From Alitta virens (Eukaryota; Annelida; Polychaeta; Phyllodocida; Nereididae): a DNA stretch of 64,000 bases. How positions within the stretch are numbered: position 1 is the first letter of the stretch; the number at the start of each line of letters is the position of its first letter. A program made the position numbers and the translations under genes. The notes under the pieces were generated by a model. The model was not told the DNA's origin, did no database searches, and saw only the letters and a program-made list of their open reading frames with translations. Positions 11,403 through 21,807 of this stretch are shown one piece after another. Location: positions 33,799,969-33,863,968 of the forward strand of contig OW028584.1 of assembly GCA_932294295.1 (NCBI GenBank), given 5' to 3'.

Positions 11403-11620
11403 TTAGTGGGATAATGGGTAAGGTGTTGACAGCTCCAGTAAGGTCCCAGGTTCGAATCCCAGTACTGTTTGTTAATCTAAGGTTTAGATAAATGTCGTAT
11501 GAGTTTGATAGATTGTAGTGCCTTGTATGCAGCGTCTAAGCTGAGGCGGGTAAAAGACTCCGCATAAGAGAAAAGAAATTGATTCATCATCTCATTAATA
11601 TGTCTGCCCGATGGTCATAT
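11403..11620 (+). repeat. SINE family B, full-length but diverged
   Basis: tRNA-like head with an A-box-like GGGATAATGG and a B box (GGTTCGAATCC), then a body with GCTGAGGCGGGTAAAAGACT and CATCATCTCATTAATATGTC. Insertions and losses in the middle. Confidence 0.7.
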
Positions 11621-12154
11621 ACAATGTATATTCATTTTAGCAAATACACCATTGAAATGTGTTTCATATGCAGTAAAATAGCTCTGAAAAGGATATTGCA
11701 TTTCATATCTAAACCCAATAGTGCTTGGTATGTATTTTACAGGAATAAGGTCATGTCAGCAACCACACCAATAAAAAAAATCTCTAAAACAATCAACAAA
11801 AAAGCTCAAATGTGGAACAAATGCTACTACAATTCCACCATATCGCTGTAAAAATCATAGTACAAATTCCCATAATGCCCTGCAACAATAGAGTGTTGTC
11901 ATGCAACCTTGACGACAGGCAGGCTGGTCGGTGTAATTCAGCCATGCAATTGTTCTGTTCGTTTTTTGGGTCTCATTCAGTGTTATTTAGCGTTATAATT
12001 CGACCTGATCCTGCTGATAGACTTGTTGCTATAGTTACTAAAGCAGGGTAGTTGGAATGATTGCTTTTTGTAGGAGTGCTTTTGTGAAATATATAAAGAT
12101 TGAAGATTTTGTCAGTGAGTATTTTGGTTGATTTGATGCAAGATGGTGTTATGA

Positions 12155-12232
12155 AATGGCCTAGTGGTAAGAGTGGATCACCTTGTATGACACTTTTTCG
12201 AGGTGTATAGGTTCAAAACTTATAGTGCGAAC
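12155..12232 (+). repeat. Degenerate tRNA-like SINE head
   Basis: TGGCCTAGTGGTAAGAG (A box) and GGTTCAAAACT (weak B box) at tRNA spacing. No B/C body follows. Probably a worn family B or C head. Confidence 0.45.
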
Positions 12233-12273
12233 TATGAAAAGAACTACATCTCATATCCCTACCCATTGTAGGG

Positions 12274-12457
12274 CGGGGGCCTAGCTCAGAAGTAGCGCTC
12301 TGGGCTTCCAACTGCTTGGTCCCGGGTTCGATTCCCGGTCAAGCCTAATTTGGATTGCTGTTTCATCCTTCATCTCATTGCCATGGTCTCTGCCTGTCCT
12401 AATTAGCCCAACTGGTGCACAAATACAGGACGTAAAGCCCTAATCACCCACCCACCC
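12274..12457 (+). repeat. SINE family A, full-length
   Basis: Best reference copy. A box TAGCTCAGAAG, B box GGTTCGATTCC, then a body with GCTGTTTCATCCTTCATCTC, GCCTGTCCTAATTAGCCCAA and CAGGACGTAAAGCCCTAATC, ending in an A/C-rich CCCACCCACC tail. The head has CTTCCAA at the anticodon-loop position, hinting at a tRNA-Gly(TCC)-like source, but the anticodon stem no longer pairs. Not a functional tRNA. Confidence 0.9.
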
Positions 12458-12479
12458 AACACCCTACCCATCGTATTTT

Positions 12480-12850
12480 ATGTATTTCTCGTCGCCTAAT
12501 CGTTTTACCTTTTCCAGATGAATTATGGTCTTGCTGAATTTTTGTCGAATGAATTTCTCGTTCGCTTATTTTGTTTGCCTTTCGCTGTGTGCATGATTTA
12601 TGATATCTCACTACAACAAGAGCGCTGTAGCCATTTGTTATTTTGATAAACTATCATCGAACCATTTATCACTATTCCTCTCGATTATGCTAATTTTCCT
12701 TCTTTACATTGCTTAGTCATACTTTTAGTTCATACTTATCCCGATGAAGACCTTCTTTCGCATACGAAACGAGGCTTCGGTTTGGCAATGCACATTGACC
12801 GCTGTCCCTCTCCACTTTGTCCACATTTCTTTACCCCGGCTAGGGTGTAG
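12480..12850. other. High-complexity noncoding block
   Basis: Unique sequence without repeats and richer in CpG words than its surroundings (TCGTCGCCTAATCG, CGCATACGAAACGAGGCTTC). No long ORF. It resembles a conserved noncoding element, but conservation cannot be tested here. Confidence 0.3.
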
Positions 12851-12860
12851 ATCAGTTAAG

Positions 12861-12888
12861 CACCCCATAGATCGTGATTATGGGGTGT
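12861..12888. other. Perfect hairpin
   Basis: CACCCCATA and TATGGGGTG pair perfectly around a 10-base loop. No T run or downstream box indicates a specific role. Confidence 0.5.
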
Positions 12889-13079
12889 TAGAGTTCTAGG
12901 CCTGTGGCCACAACAGGGCTTAGGCCATGCATAGACATATATGTTTTCATTTAGCCCTAAATAGAATGGAAAGAGGCTGCTTGAGCGATAAAAGGAGTGT
13001 TATGAGAAGTCAAGAGGTGCTATTGTAAATTAGTTTTACACAGCTAAGGGTATAGTCTAACAACTAATGCAAAGTTTTT

Positions 13080-13235
13080 TGGTACCCTGTGTCTATGCTG
13101 AGGCAAGTAAAAGACCCCACCCATGAGGTAAGTATGACATAGTGTGGACTACAAGCCTTATCTCATCATTACGTCTGCCTCTGGTAGCTGGTTCTATAAG
13201 CTGACTAAGCTTCAGACCCAGTAGGATTGAGACGT
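13080..13235 (+). repeat. SINE family B body, well kept
   Basis: Body only: TGTCTATGCTGAGGCAAGTA, GACCCCACCCATGAGG, CTCATCATTACGTCTGCC, TATAAGCTGACTAAGCTTC and CCAGTAGGATTGAGAC. Useful reference for the 3' end. Confidence 0.85.
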
Positions 13236-13539
13236 TGAGAGTGACATTTTTGTTGTCCAATACTTGTTGTCACTACAATAATAACAGAACAAATGTTAGA
13301 AAATTAAAAGGTGTGTTTGACTAATACATACATTTTCAGCTTGATTAAAAGTAGGGCCCGTACCGTATGTTCTATTATGGTAATTTACCTCCCAAATAAA
13401 AGCTCTTACCATGGGTAATTACTGACGTCCAAACAAAGAAGTTTGACCATAAAATTGTTATGTAATTAGCCGCCCTGCTCTTATTGGCTTTTAGAACTTT
13501 TTAAATATCCAGCACAAAGCTTTTTTTTTTTTTTACGAT

Positions 13540-13990
13540 TTTTAGGCATTCTTATTTACTCGTAATTTTTATAGTTGGCTGAGTTGACTTTCATTTTGTT
13601 AATGTACAAAGCTATCTCGATATCTCATCACCATGACAACAGAATTTTTGCTGATCACTTTTAGAGAATTCCACATTTTGCTCACTGCGCTGAGTTACAT
13701 TAATGTAATGAGTAACCGGAACCCGGTTTCCCGGTTTCTATTTGCGCAGATTAAAAGCCGGATTACTTTCAAACAGTGTGATTTCGAATGCCAAAGCACA
13801 GTCTCGTTTGTGGAGGAGATTGTGTGAGCTTGCGGATCGTTTCAGCTGCTTTCGGCTTAAATTGGCTTACTTTGGCTTCCTGGGATTCTTTTTTGAAGGA
13901 TAAAGCTCAAATTCTGTCCGCCTGTTCATTTGTGTTCGAAGTGAATTAGTTTTCAATTTGTTGATTAAATCAATCGTGCTTTAACCGAAC
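13540..13990. other. High-complexity block with Grainyhead-like sites
   Basis: Unique CpG-containing sequence. At 13714-13737 an AACCGG half site is followed by two CCCGGTTT half sites in inverted order, resembling Grainyhead/CP2-type sites. An imperfect palindrome (TTACATTAATGTAA) lies just upstream. Candidate enhancer by motif only. Confidence 0.35.
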
Positions 13991-14195
13991 AAATTGAAAA
14001 GCCTTGAATTGAATGTATCAATAAGCTTCTTTCATGAAGTTTAGTTCTGCCAAATATGGTGCCTAACATTCCATTGTGACGAAATGATGCATTGGTAAAC
14101 AAATAAATAAGAACATAAAATAGATGACTGGTTTTGGTGAATGGGTGGTCTGTATATCAGTGTTAAAATAATCACACAGACTAATGTAACATCTC

Positions 14196-14500
14196 CGTGG
14201 TCTAGTAGGCTAAGTGTTCAGTAGTACTTGAAGGTTCTGGGTTCGATTCAACTGGAGTCTTTGCTTGTGATGTTGAATTTACTGCTGGTTTGCAGTGTTT
14301 TGTTTCCGTGCTGGGGCTGGAGAAAGCCCCACCTGTGAATTAATGAATGTATAAATCCTACCAGTGATCCATTTAGTTAAGTCTGCCGTTGTGACATTGT
14401 GTGACTGAGGCAAGTAAAAGACCCCACCCATGGGGTAAATGTATAACATGGTGTGGACTCCCAAGCTGCCTTATCATCTCATCATTACGTCTGCCTCTGA
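14196..14500 (+). repeat. SINE family B, full-length
   Basis: Head with A box (TGGTCTAGTAGG) and B box (GGTTCGATTCA), a partly diverged middle, then the clear body (TGAGGCAAGTAAAAGACCCC, CATGGTGTGGACTCC, CATCATTACGTCTGCCTC). Confidence 0.8.
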
Positions 14501-15204
14501 GACAGACATATACTCTGTCAAATGTATGGTGATTATTTTTTTGCAATTGCATGACCATTAAAAGATCCAATGATCTGGTTGATATTTTTCTCTGTTTCTA
14601 TCTTTGCCTTCCATCCAGTGCACTTTCATTTATTGCTTCCACAAAAAGACTGAGCTGTCAGCGATTCTGGTTTTATCGTTTTAACACGGCTAAAATAAGA
14701 CAAAACAGACAGGAAAAAACAACAAATAAAATGTAAAAAAATCAAGCTTTAGTACCAAAAGAATCGCAGTCGAGCAAAAATCTGTGTTTGTATCGATTAT
14801 TTCGTGGTCTTTGATGATTTTTTATGGTCACACATCTCACATTTTTGCCCCTGGTCAGCAGGCTTGGTATGGACTATTGATTCTCCAGGGTCTTTTGCAC
14901 ACTGTAATGTATGGTCGATCCATATGCAGAAAATTGCAGATTATCCTAATGCCAGTCTTTGCTTCTATACGTTATACTGCAGATAGCTTTTTTTTTTGGG
15001 CTGTTTTTTTTCTTTCTGTATTTTCCATAGCGAGCTGCTAGGGAGATATTTTTTCCGCTTTCGTCATTTGAATTCTTCTTTTCTTGTTATGTTGGGCATA
15101 ACTTGTTGACAGGACTGACAAGAGATCTGTTAATTTCATAGAATATTTTGTCACTGATGAGTTATAGAATGTTCTGCCTGAGAATATCAGTTGCAACTGT
15201 CAAT
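14501..15204. other. Intron-like DNA, nothing firm
   Basis: Unique sequence with poly-T runs near 14989-15011. Short ORFs at 14784-15041 lack splice support or recognisable domains. Confidence 0.3.
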
Positions 15205-15312
15205 GTCAGAAATAATGAGATGATGAGGCTGCTTGGAGTCCACACCATGTTACCCTTTACCCCCATGGTTTGGGTCTTATACTCGCCTCAGCATAGACGC
15301 AGAATACAAGAG
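15205..15312 (-). repeat. SINE family B body, fragment
   Basis: Inverse body: AATGATGAGATGATGAGGC, GGAGTCCACACCATGTTACC and CGCCTCAGCATAGACGC. Headless. Confidence 0.75.
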
Positions 15313-16083
15313 TCTCCTTATGAAGAAACTGAAGCGAATTAAGCACCAGCTGCAATTTTTGTCTTATTTTCTATCCGATGAAACACATCGCTTCGTAACC
15401 AAGCAAATATAATCCTACGTACCGGTAACTAAGGAAGAGTTATGATGATGTAATAAAAATAAATTAATCTGGCTGTTCTGATCTAATGTGATCTAATCCG
15501 ATCCGATGAGATCTCCTTGTCGGAACAGAACTCGCCGTTAATAATGGTGGCGTTAAAATTATTTGATAGTATTTAAGACCCTTTTTTTTCTGTCATTTTC
15601 GCTTCTTTCTTCTTCATTTTTTTCATCATTCGTTAATCCTCAGCTGTCATGAAAAACACAATGTCGGTGATCAATCAATCCACGGAGTAAATCCCCTTCG
15701 ACGTTGTCAGAAAATTCATTCGACTGTGAGACGCGGGGTGAAATCTGCTGGGGGGAAAAAGAGTAAAAAAATAAAGAGAAAAACCAACTCAATCAATCTT
15801 CACAAAGGCAAAATGTACAACTCATTGACAAGAACTTCCTTTTTTTTTTTTTGGTGCCTTTTTCACTGTCATATTGTCACATTTCTCCTCCCCCAGGTCC
15901 CGAAAAGATATACTTGAAATGACAATGTCTGACATTGAATCATTTGATGATGTTCATTTAAATTGACGAACAGATGCAATCAATTTCAAACTGAGTCTGT
16001 GTGTTTCATTTAGTAACCATGTACCCTTATTAATTATTACTAACGGATGGAGATCACCATGTAGAAATGATATTTTCTGAGTT
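15313..16083. other. Intron-like DNA with a strong lone acceptor
   Basis: A long pyrimidine tract ending CTCCTCCCCCAG| at 15897 would be a strong acceptor, but no donor follows and the phase expected from the upstream exon reads VPKRYT then stop. GATCTAATNNGATC-type words repeat at 15480-15515. No exon is claimed. Confidence 0.35.
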
Positions 16084-16227
16084 TACATGGCCAAATGTGC
16101 TACGTGCGTTTTCCATGAGAAGGATAAACGCTTGGAAAACTTGTGGTTTTTGCCTAATTAAAATTAGGTGAAAACCATGCGTATATCCAGACGCATGGAA
16201 AACGCACGTAGCACATTTGGCCATGTA
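16084..16227. mobile_element. Foldback MITE with TA flanks, copy 1
   Basis: The arms start ACATGGCCAAATGTGC and stay perfectly complementary for over 30 bp through GTGCGTTTTCCATG. Both ends abut TA, as expected for Tc1/mariner-type insertion. Length about 140 bp, no coding capacity. Second copy at 59143-59298. Confidence 0.8.
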
Positions 16228-16554
16228 ATCCTCATTAAAAATATTACGATTAAATACAGTAAATATAGCTATTTTGACTAACAAAACTTAGCTTTAGTCA
16301 GTGTCCTGTAAAGTGATTTTTTTATTTTACAAGAGAGTTAGTCATTGTGACTAATACCAGATGCTGACTGAAGACATAAAAGTTAGTCAAAGATTTATAA
16401 GAAGTTAGCTGATCTGACATCAGAACATCTGACATTAGAAAAGCCCACATGCCAAAGTATTCTGTAATGATACAACCTCTGCAACTAGCTGCAGTTCTAT
16501 CATCTAAATTTTTTACAGGTATATGCATGAATAAGTGATGAGGACAACCTGCCT

Positions 16555-16568
16555 GTCACCATGGCAAC
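16555..16568. promoter_or_regulatory. X-box-like palindrome (RFX)
   Basis: GTCACCATGGCAAC, two mismatches from the perfect inverted X-box. Motif evidence only. Confidence 0.35.
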
Positions 16569-16782
16569 AATTAACGTCTGTTCCATTGTCTGTCTGTTCT
16601 TTCTTTTATGAATAATATAAAACACTTTGTTCAGAAGTTTTGCTTTTTGTCTTTTGTGGAATAGTAAACATCAGCTCACTTTTTAAACGTGTCTTACAAT
16701 TTATATGAAAAGAGCAAAGCATTAATCTTGAGTTGACAATGTGTGTAGAAGTTTATAGTTTCAGCTTTATTAGTTCGATGCA

Positions 16783-16895
16783 TGTGTAACATGGTGTGGA
16801 CTCCGAGCCTATTCATCTCATCATTACGCCTGCCTGGCAGCTAGTCATATAAGCTGACTAAGCTTCAGTTCAGACCCAGTAGCATTGAGACATTA
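16783..16895 (+). repeat. SINE family B, 3' fragment
   Basis: Starts inside the body at TGTGTAACATGGTGTGGAC and runs to CCCAGTAGCATTGAGACATT. 5' truncated. Confidence 0.8.
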
Positions 16896-17053
16896 GGCAT
16901 TATTTAATAAGATACATTTAAAGAAAGTGTTTTAACACTTAAAGAATTGTAGTTTGTCTTGGTATTATTTCAGTCAGAACTATCTAAAATTTCTAAAAAT
17001 ATATATTTATTGTTATCCTATAATATATGATCTTGTTGATAGCACTATGTAAA

Positions 17054-17485
17054 GTTTCAGAACAGGCGCCGTCCAGCTGGCATCAATGGGTTGTCAAGAC
17101 ATAATAACAATAAAACATATATTAAACAGTATTTCCTACTGTTCTGAATCGACAATACAGTGGTTATTTACGCAATTTAAACTGTCATAAGACAATTTTG
17201 GGTCGTGTATATGATCGCGACAGTCATGCGGACAGAATGTAGGTCATTCGGCCAAGCAGCTGAGGCACCCACAGGGTTTATTAGGGAAAACCCTGAGGCC
17301 TAGCAGGCCTCTGATGGGCTGCAAACGGTCGCGGACCTGATTTAGAGCAGGGCGGACGTAATTGGCGACACCAGTGATCTAGATTCTGTCCGCAAGACTG
17401 TCGCCACAGAAATTTGAGTGCTCCACCTTCCTTTCTTATATATCTTGACACTCCAGCTTCTGCTGGAGGGCGCCTGTGGTTTCAG
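17054..17485. mobile_element. MITE with nested inverted repeats
   Basis: Outer ends CAGGCGCCGTCCAGC and, inverted, CAGGCGCCCTCCAGC (one mismatch), flanked by the direct repeat GTTTCAG (17054-17060 and 17479-17485). Inside, GCGACAGTCATGCGGACAGA near 17218 pairs with the inverse near 17385-17405 (TCTGTCCGCAAGACTGTCGC). The inner part is GC-rich and unlike its surroundings. No transposase. Confidence 0.7.
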
Positions 17486-18417
17486 CTATACCCATCATGA
17501 CATCATTGTGTTTGCAATGCATAATTTACAAGCCCCATTTCTTATTGTTCTGTAACGGTTAAAAAACTTCTGAGACAAATCTTTTATGGCCTTGCTATAC
17601 CCTGGGGAATTTTGCTGTTTATTTTCTCACTGCCACTAAAACTTAATTGTGCCAAGCATCAGTTTTATGTTGATATTCCTTGACAGTACTTGACTTCAGA
17701 TTCAATCATTTTATTTCACATTCGTACATATATTATAAAAATATAATTACGAAACTCATATTTTATACATGATGTGAGGAGACCCCACTAAGAAGGTATC
17801 CCTTTGCTATTGTGGGGCCACCTACAGGGATTCAAGATTCACATAATGTTTTATACAGCTGTATACTATTTCAAATTAATGAAAAAAAGATAAAAACAAT
17901 GCATGTAATTACCGTATTGTATAATTTGTATAATGAATTGCAGCTTTATCTTCTGAAATACTGTTATGAAAGAATAGTGTTATCTTTGAAGGGATGGGCC
18001 ATAACATTTCTGGATGATATCCAGAAAATTAAAGTTCTAGCTTTTTTTTCTTTTTGGCCACACCTTTTAAAGTTTTGCAAAATAAAGAAGAAAAAAAGCT
18101 TGTTAAAAATGAAATAAGAAGCCGGCTGCATGACCTGCAAGGTAAAAGGAAAATTGCAAATTGCAAAAAAAAAGAAAAAGCTTCTCGAGTAACAAAAGAA
18201 ATAAAAGGGTATACAAAAAAAATTGCCAGACTTTTTAGATGGGTGTGGCGTTTTTCAACAGATTTAAAGGTTACTGTTTAAGCATCTTTCTGTGACTCTT
18301 CTATCTGTAAGATTTTATTTATATGTTCTGTTCCTTATACATCATTAGATTAATTGCTATTATTAGATTGTATCTGTGCGTATATCTTCAGTCATTCAGT
18401 CAGCCAGTTAGCCTCCT
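17486..18417. other. AT-rich intron-like DNA
   Basis: A piece resembling repeat D (GGATTCAAGATTCACATAATG near 17820) is the only recognisable item. ORFs at 17812-18281 are Lys-rich products of A-rich DNA. Confidence 0.3.
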
Positions 18418-18790
18418 CGTACTCTCTCCCCCTCTCCTCCTCTCCTCCTCTCCTCCTCTCCTCCTCTCCTCCTGCCCCTCTCCTCCTGCCCCTCTCCTCC
18501 TCTCCTCCTGCCCCTCTCCTCCTGCCCCTCTCCTCCTCTCCTCCTCTCCTCCTCTCCTCCTCTCCTCCTCTCCTCCTCTCCTCCTCTCCTCCTCTCCTCC
18601 TCTCCTCCTCTCCTCCTCTCCTCTCCTCTCCTCTCCTCTCCTCTCCTCTCCTCTCCTCTCCTCTCCTCTCCTCTCCTCTCCTCTCCTCTCCTCTCCTCTC
18701 CTCTCCTCTCCTCTCCTCTCCTCTCCTCTCCTCTCCTCTCCTCTCCTCTCCTCTCCTCTCCTCTCCTCTCCTCTCCTCTCCTCTCCTCCT
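18418..18790. repeat. Pyrimidine satellite (CTCCT/CTCTC), about 370 bp
   Basis: First about 200 bp is an 8-bp CTCCTCTC-type repeat with CCTGCCCCT variants. The rest is a nearly pure 5-bp TCCTC array. Every base on the plus strand is a pyrimidine apart from a few G. Such mirror-symmetric tracts can form triplex DNA. All ORFs over it (Leu/Ser/Pro-rich plus strand, Glu/Arg/Gly-rich minus strand) are artefacts. Confidence 0.95.
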
Positions 18791-19075
18791 AATAACAAGC
18801 TAGAATTAGCTAGACCACTACCTTGAACACCTGCTACATCCAGTGTGGCTACATCATGTACTTGTCACTCTGTGTGTACATGCGCCACTAGCATGTTCTA
18901 TGATGTATGCCTATTTGCTGCATGTGTATGTAAAACATTGATCTCTGCACACCCTGGCATCTGCAATATCGAAGAGAAACAATATTTTGAATGGACAAGA
19001 ATTAAGGCTGACATTTGGTGGCATTGGTCAGTATTACGTTGCATAGGCTTAATTCTACATTGACGCATTGCTGTG

Positions 19076-19440
19076 ACACTCTGCCAGTTATTATGACATG
19101 TTGTCAGTTATTATGACACGTTGTCAGTTATTATGACACATTGTCAGTTATTATGACACATTGTCAGTTATTATGACACACTGCCAGTTATTATGACACA
19201 TTGTCAGTTATTATGACATGTTGTCAGTTATTATGACACACTGCCAGTTATTATGACACATCAGTTATTAGATACACTGCAAGTTGTTATGAGAAACTGC
19301 CAGTTATTATGACACATCAGTTATTATGACACGTTGCCAGTTATTATAACACGTCAGTTATTTTGACACACTGTCAGTTATTATGACATACTGTCTGTTA
19401 TTATGACACACTGTCAGTTATTAGACACACTGCCAGTAAT
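19076..19440. repeat. 20-bp satellite with inverted core
   Basis: About 18 units of TTGTCAGTTATTATGACACA with variants at the second half-site. Each unit contains TGTCA and its inverse TGACA, so it can form small hairpins. Units shorten and diverge at the right end. Confidence 0.9.
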
Positions 19441-19910
19441 AATGTAGTAGAGTGTCTCATGCACCAATGATCGGAGTGTTATGAGAGAACTAGAGTGTAC
19501 TAATACGAAGTATATCAAAGACATATATTGATCACAGCTGAATGACATCAAAGTGCTAGCGAAGGGACCCATGAGGGATTCTTATTAAATGAAGCCTCAT
19601 GTGTTGATGTCCATATTGATCTAGTTATTAAGTCAAATGAAGCTACCTGGTCATGCACACTTGAAAGTCTTTGTTGTGGTTGGTGATCCAGTTCTGGTGT
19701 AAATGGTCTGTAATATGAAGTGGCCTTATATGGGAGGTAGTTCGTAATAGCTAGGTGTTGTGATTGTTGCCTTACTGAAGTGACCTAATTAGTGGTCCAA
19801 TTAATGATCTAGCCTCAGTATGAGATTCTGGTACAATGGATTACTGATTTTGATGGAAAAAAATTTGAAATACAAGCAGTCATATTTGACGTTACTTTTG
19901 ACGTGTAATT
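19441..19910. other. Intron-like DNA, nothing firm
   Basis: Unique sequence. No repeat family, splice-bounded ORF or motif cluster recognised. Confidence 0.3.
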
Positions 19911-20134
19911 CAGGGTTTCCCGGAGGCCTCCGTTTTGGGTGAAGGCTCCATCCTAAAAATTGATCCCCCCCCCCCTATAAATGATGCGACAGAGGCAAAT
20001 TGCCCTTTAAAAAAAAACCAAAAACGCACAAAACTAAATTAAAAAAACGGCGTTGGACACATTTTTAATTGGAATATGCACCCCAGTATCACTCCTCACT
20101 CTACACCAAAAATTGAAACATTCAGTAAACCCTG
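19911..20134. mobile_element. Possible hAT-type MITE
   Basis: Left end CAGGGTTTCCCGGAGGCC and right end AGTAAACCCTG share CAGGGTTT as a short terminal inverted repeat. CAGGG ends are common in hAT elements. The flanking 8 bp do not match, so the insertion is old or the ends are wrong. Confidence 0.4.
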
Positions 20135-20348
20135 AAATGATTATCTGCTGTATTTTCATGGTTGATTAAAGGGATTACCACGTGTAGTTAGGTACGCCAC
20201 AGTCAGCACTATTGACATTGCCAAATTGTCTACACAAAAGGAGCCCCGCCCTAATACCAACTCACTTTCACTTCATTGACAAATAACCTTTGCATGTTGA
20301 ATATCTTGTATACAAATGATTTACCATGTCTTTTCTTGTGTTTTTCAG

Positions 20349-20389
20349 GTATGTATTTTCCACACTTTGCATAAATATGCCACCATTCT
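20349..20389 (+). CDS. Microexon A of a probable mutually exclusive pair (41 nt)
   Basis: Acceptor: tcttttcttgtgtttttcag. Donor: CT|gtaagtagg. In phase 0, matching the exit phase of the exon at 4038-4124, it reads VCIFHTLHKYATI plus two bases of a Leu codon (CT). The first 15 nt (GTATGTATTTTCCAC) equal those of microexon B at 39481, and length and phase are the same. Leu and Lys are shared at positions 7 and 9 with different codons (TTG/CTC, AAA/AAG), a sign of selection on protein. One of the other frames has a stop. At 41 nt, skipping or joining it to B shifts the frame. It also opens with GTATGT, a donor-like hexamer, so it may be a recursive-splice exon. Protein unrecognised. Confidence 0.6.
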
Positions 20390-20525
20390 GTAAGTAGGCC
20401 TTCTTTTCATTTTTGTGACCTTCCAAACGATCTAGATCTGTAGTTATAGAACAAAAAAAAAAGGTTTTGTAACATAGAATGTGTAATACAATCTAGTGTC
20501 TTTAAGACAACACCAACCAACCCTA

Positions 20526-20656
20526 CCATATTTGGTATGTGACGTCACGTCTGTGAGACACGTGCACCGGATGCATAGTGACGTAGGACGTCATGTGACT
20601 AATGTCACGTGATGAGGCTGTCACGTGGAAGTGCTCTATATTGTTGTCATGGCAAC
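20526..20656. promoter_or_regulatory. Dense CArG/CRE/E-box/X-box cluster
   Basis: In 131 bp: CCATATTTGG (CArG, 20526-20535), TGACGTCA (perfect CRE, 20540-20547), CACGTG (20559-20564), TGACGTAG (20579-20586), GACGTCAT (20587-20594), GTCACGTGA (20604-20612), GTCACGTGG (20620-20628) and X-box GTTGTCATGGCAAC (20643-20656). Known binders of such sites are SRF, CREB/ATF, bHLH-Zip (USF/MITF) and RFX factors. The cluster begins 137 bp after microexon A. It may be an intronic enhancer or internal promoter. Some CRE-like words also occur in the hAT MITE, so a transposon origin is possible. Confidence 0.5.
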
Positions 20657-21118
20657 TGTTTGGGATGGCTGGATGTTGTTTATGGGTAATTTGAAGAATT
20701 AAGCCAGCTATGTGATTTGTTAAGAGTTTGTATGTCATGGATATTTAGAAGACTTTTTTTGACGTTTGTTTAAAAGCAATTTGAAGATATTTTATTGATC
20801 ACAATAAGTGAAATGTTTGCGCTCGGGTGTAAAAATGTGATGTTATATAAATGCAGATTTATTTCTTTATTTATATGAAAATATGCTGTTATATATCTCC
20901 CATATTTCTTGGAATTAATCTCCTAGGAACGATAGATAATTTTTACGAACAAGTCGTAGAATATATTTTTCCGCTGTTAAGCTGTAAATATATTTATGTT
21001 TATAGTATTCACCTGGTTGCAAGCAATGGTCATATTGAGGAGTACCATTAGATCTATTTCTTCGATATCGCCTCTTCCTGGTATAAGAATAAGTCTTTTT
21101 ATTCCAGACTTGGCTTAT
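20657..21118. other. AT-rich intron-like DNA
   Basis: Nothing recognisable apart from short TATA-rich runs. Confidence 0.3.
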
Positions 21119-21278
21119 AATCGGACAAATTACAGTAGAGGGTATTTTGTGATCGGACAAATACAGTAGATGATATTTTGTAATCCGACAAATATGGTAG
21201 TTCTAGATGGTACTTTGTAAGCGGACAAAAATGGTAGATGGTATTTTGTAATCGGACAAATACGGTAGATAGTATTTT
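21119..21278. repeat. Tandem repeat, about 31-37-bp unit, five copies
   Basis: Each unit contains CGGACAAATACAGTAGATGG followed by TATTTTGTAAT. The third unit has a short insertion. Confidence 0.85.
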
Positions 21279-21807
21279 GTTCACATGTCATTTGCTAATG
21301 TCTTTGACATCATCTATTATTTATGTCAATGCTGGAAACAACAAAGAGTATGTTTGGCTTCCCATTTTTCAACAAGTGTTTGCACATGGCTGTTTAGAAT
21401 AACTCTTTATCATTTGCAAAATATGCTCCAATTCCCGTGTGATACGTTCTACATACGAATGGATATTCTGGCATAATCATGTGTGAAGAAATTTTCTGCT
21501 TGTCATATTCTGTGATTCATTTTCTTCTGGCCTGACGGATTTAGTATGACAAATACGTTCTGTGCACACGACACAATGTGCCTAGAATTGCGAGGAAGGA
21601 AACTTGCGGAGTTTGTAATTTTCTTTGTTCCAAGTGTATTTAGGCATTGTTTTGAATTTAAGAGTAGTCTTTTGTCTCTTTGATGAAATTTGCCAACTCG
21701 TGAGTTGTGTTCGCAGTAGAATTTCTTGGTTTAGAACATCAACTATGGTACGAATTTAGTCTTATAGATTACCCCAGATAGCATTCCAGATAAGGTGTGA
21801 TTTGGGT

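Noticed and set aside
12274..12346. tRNA gene
   Set aside because: A and B boxes are present, but the anticodon and acceptor stems do not pair and the sequence continues into the SINE body. The same applies to every other tRNA-like head.
15898..15965. Possible terminal exon after a very strong acceptor (peptide DILEMTMSDIESFDD)
   Set aside because: That reading needs entry in phase 1, while the known upstream exon leaves in phase 0 (giving VPKRYT then stop). No donor or AATAAA follows.
18323..18826. Long ORFs of 132-167 codons on both strands
   Set aside because: They are translations of the pyrimidine satellite (Leu/Ser/Pro or Glu/Arg/Gly repeats), open in several frames at once.
19076..19440. 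CRISPR array
   Set aside because: Units are contiguous without unique spacers, and the genome is clearly animal.
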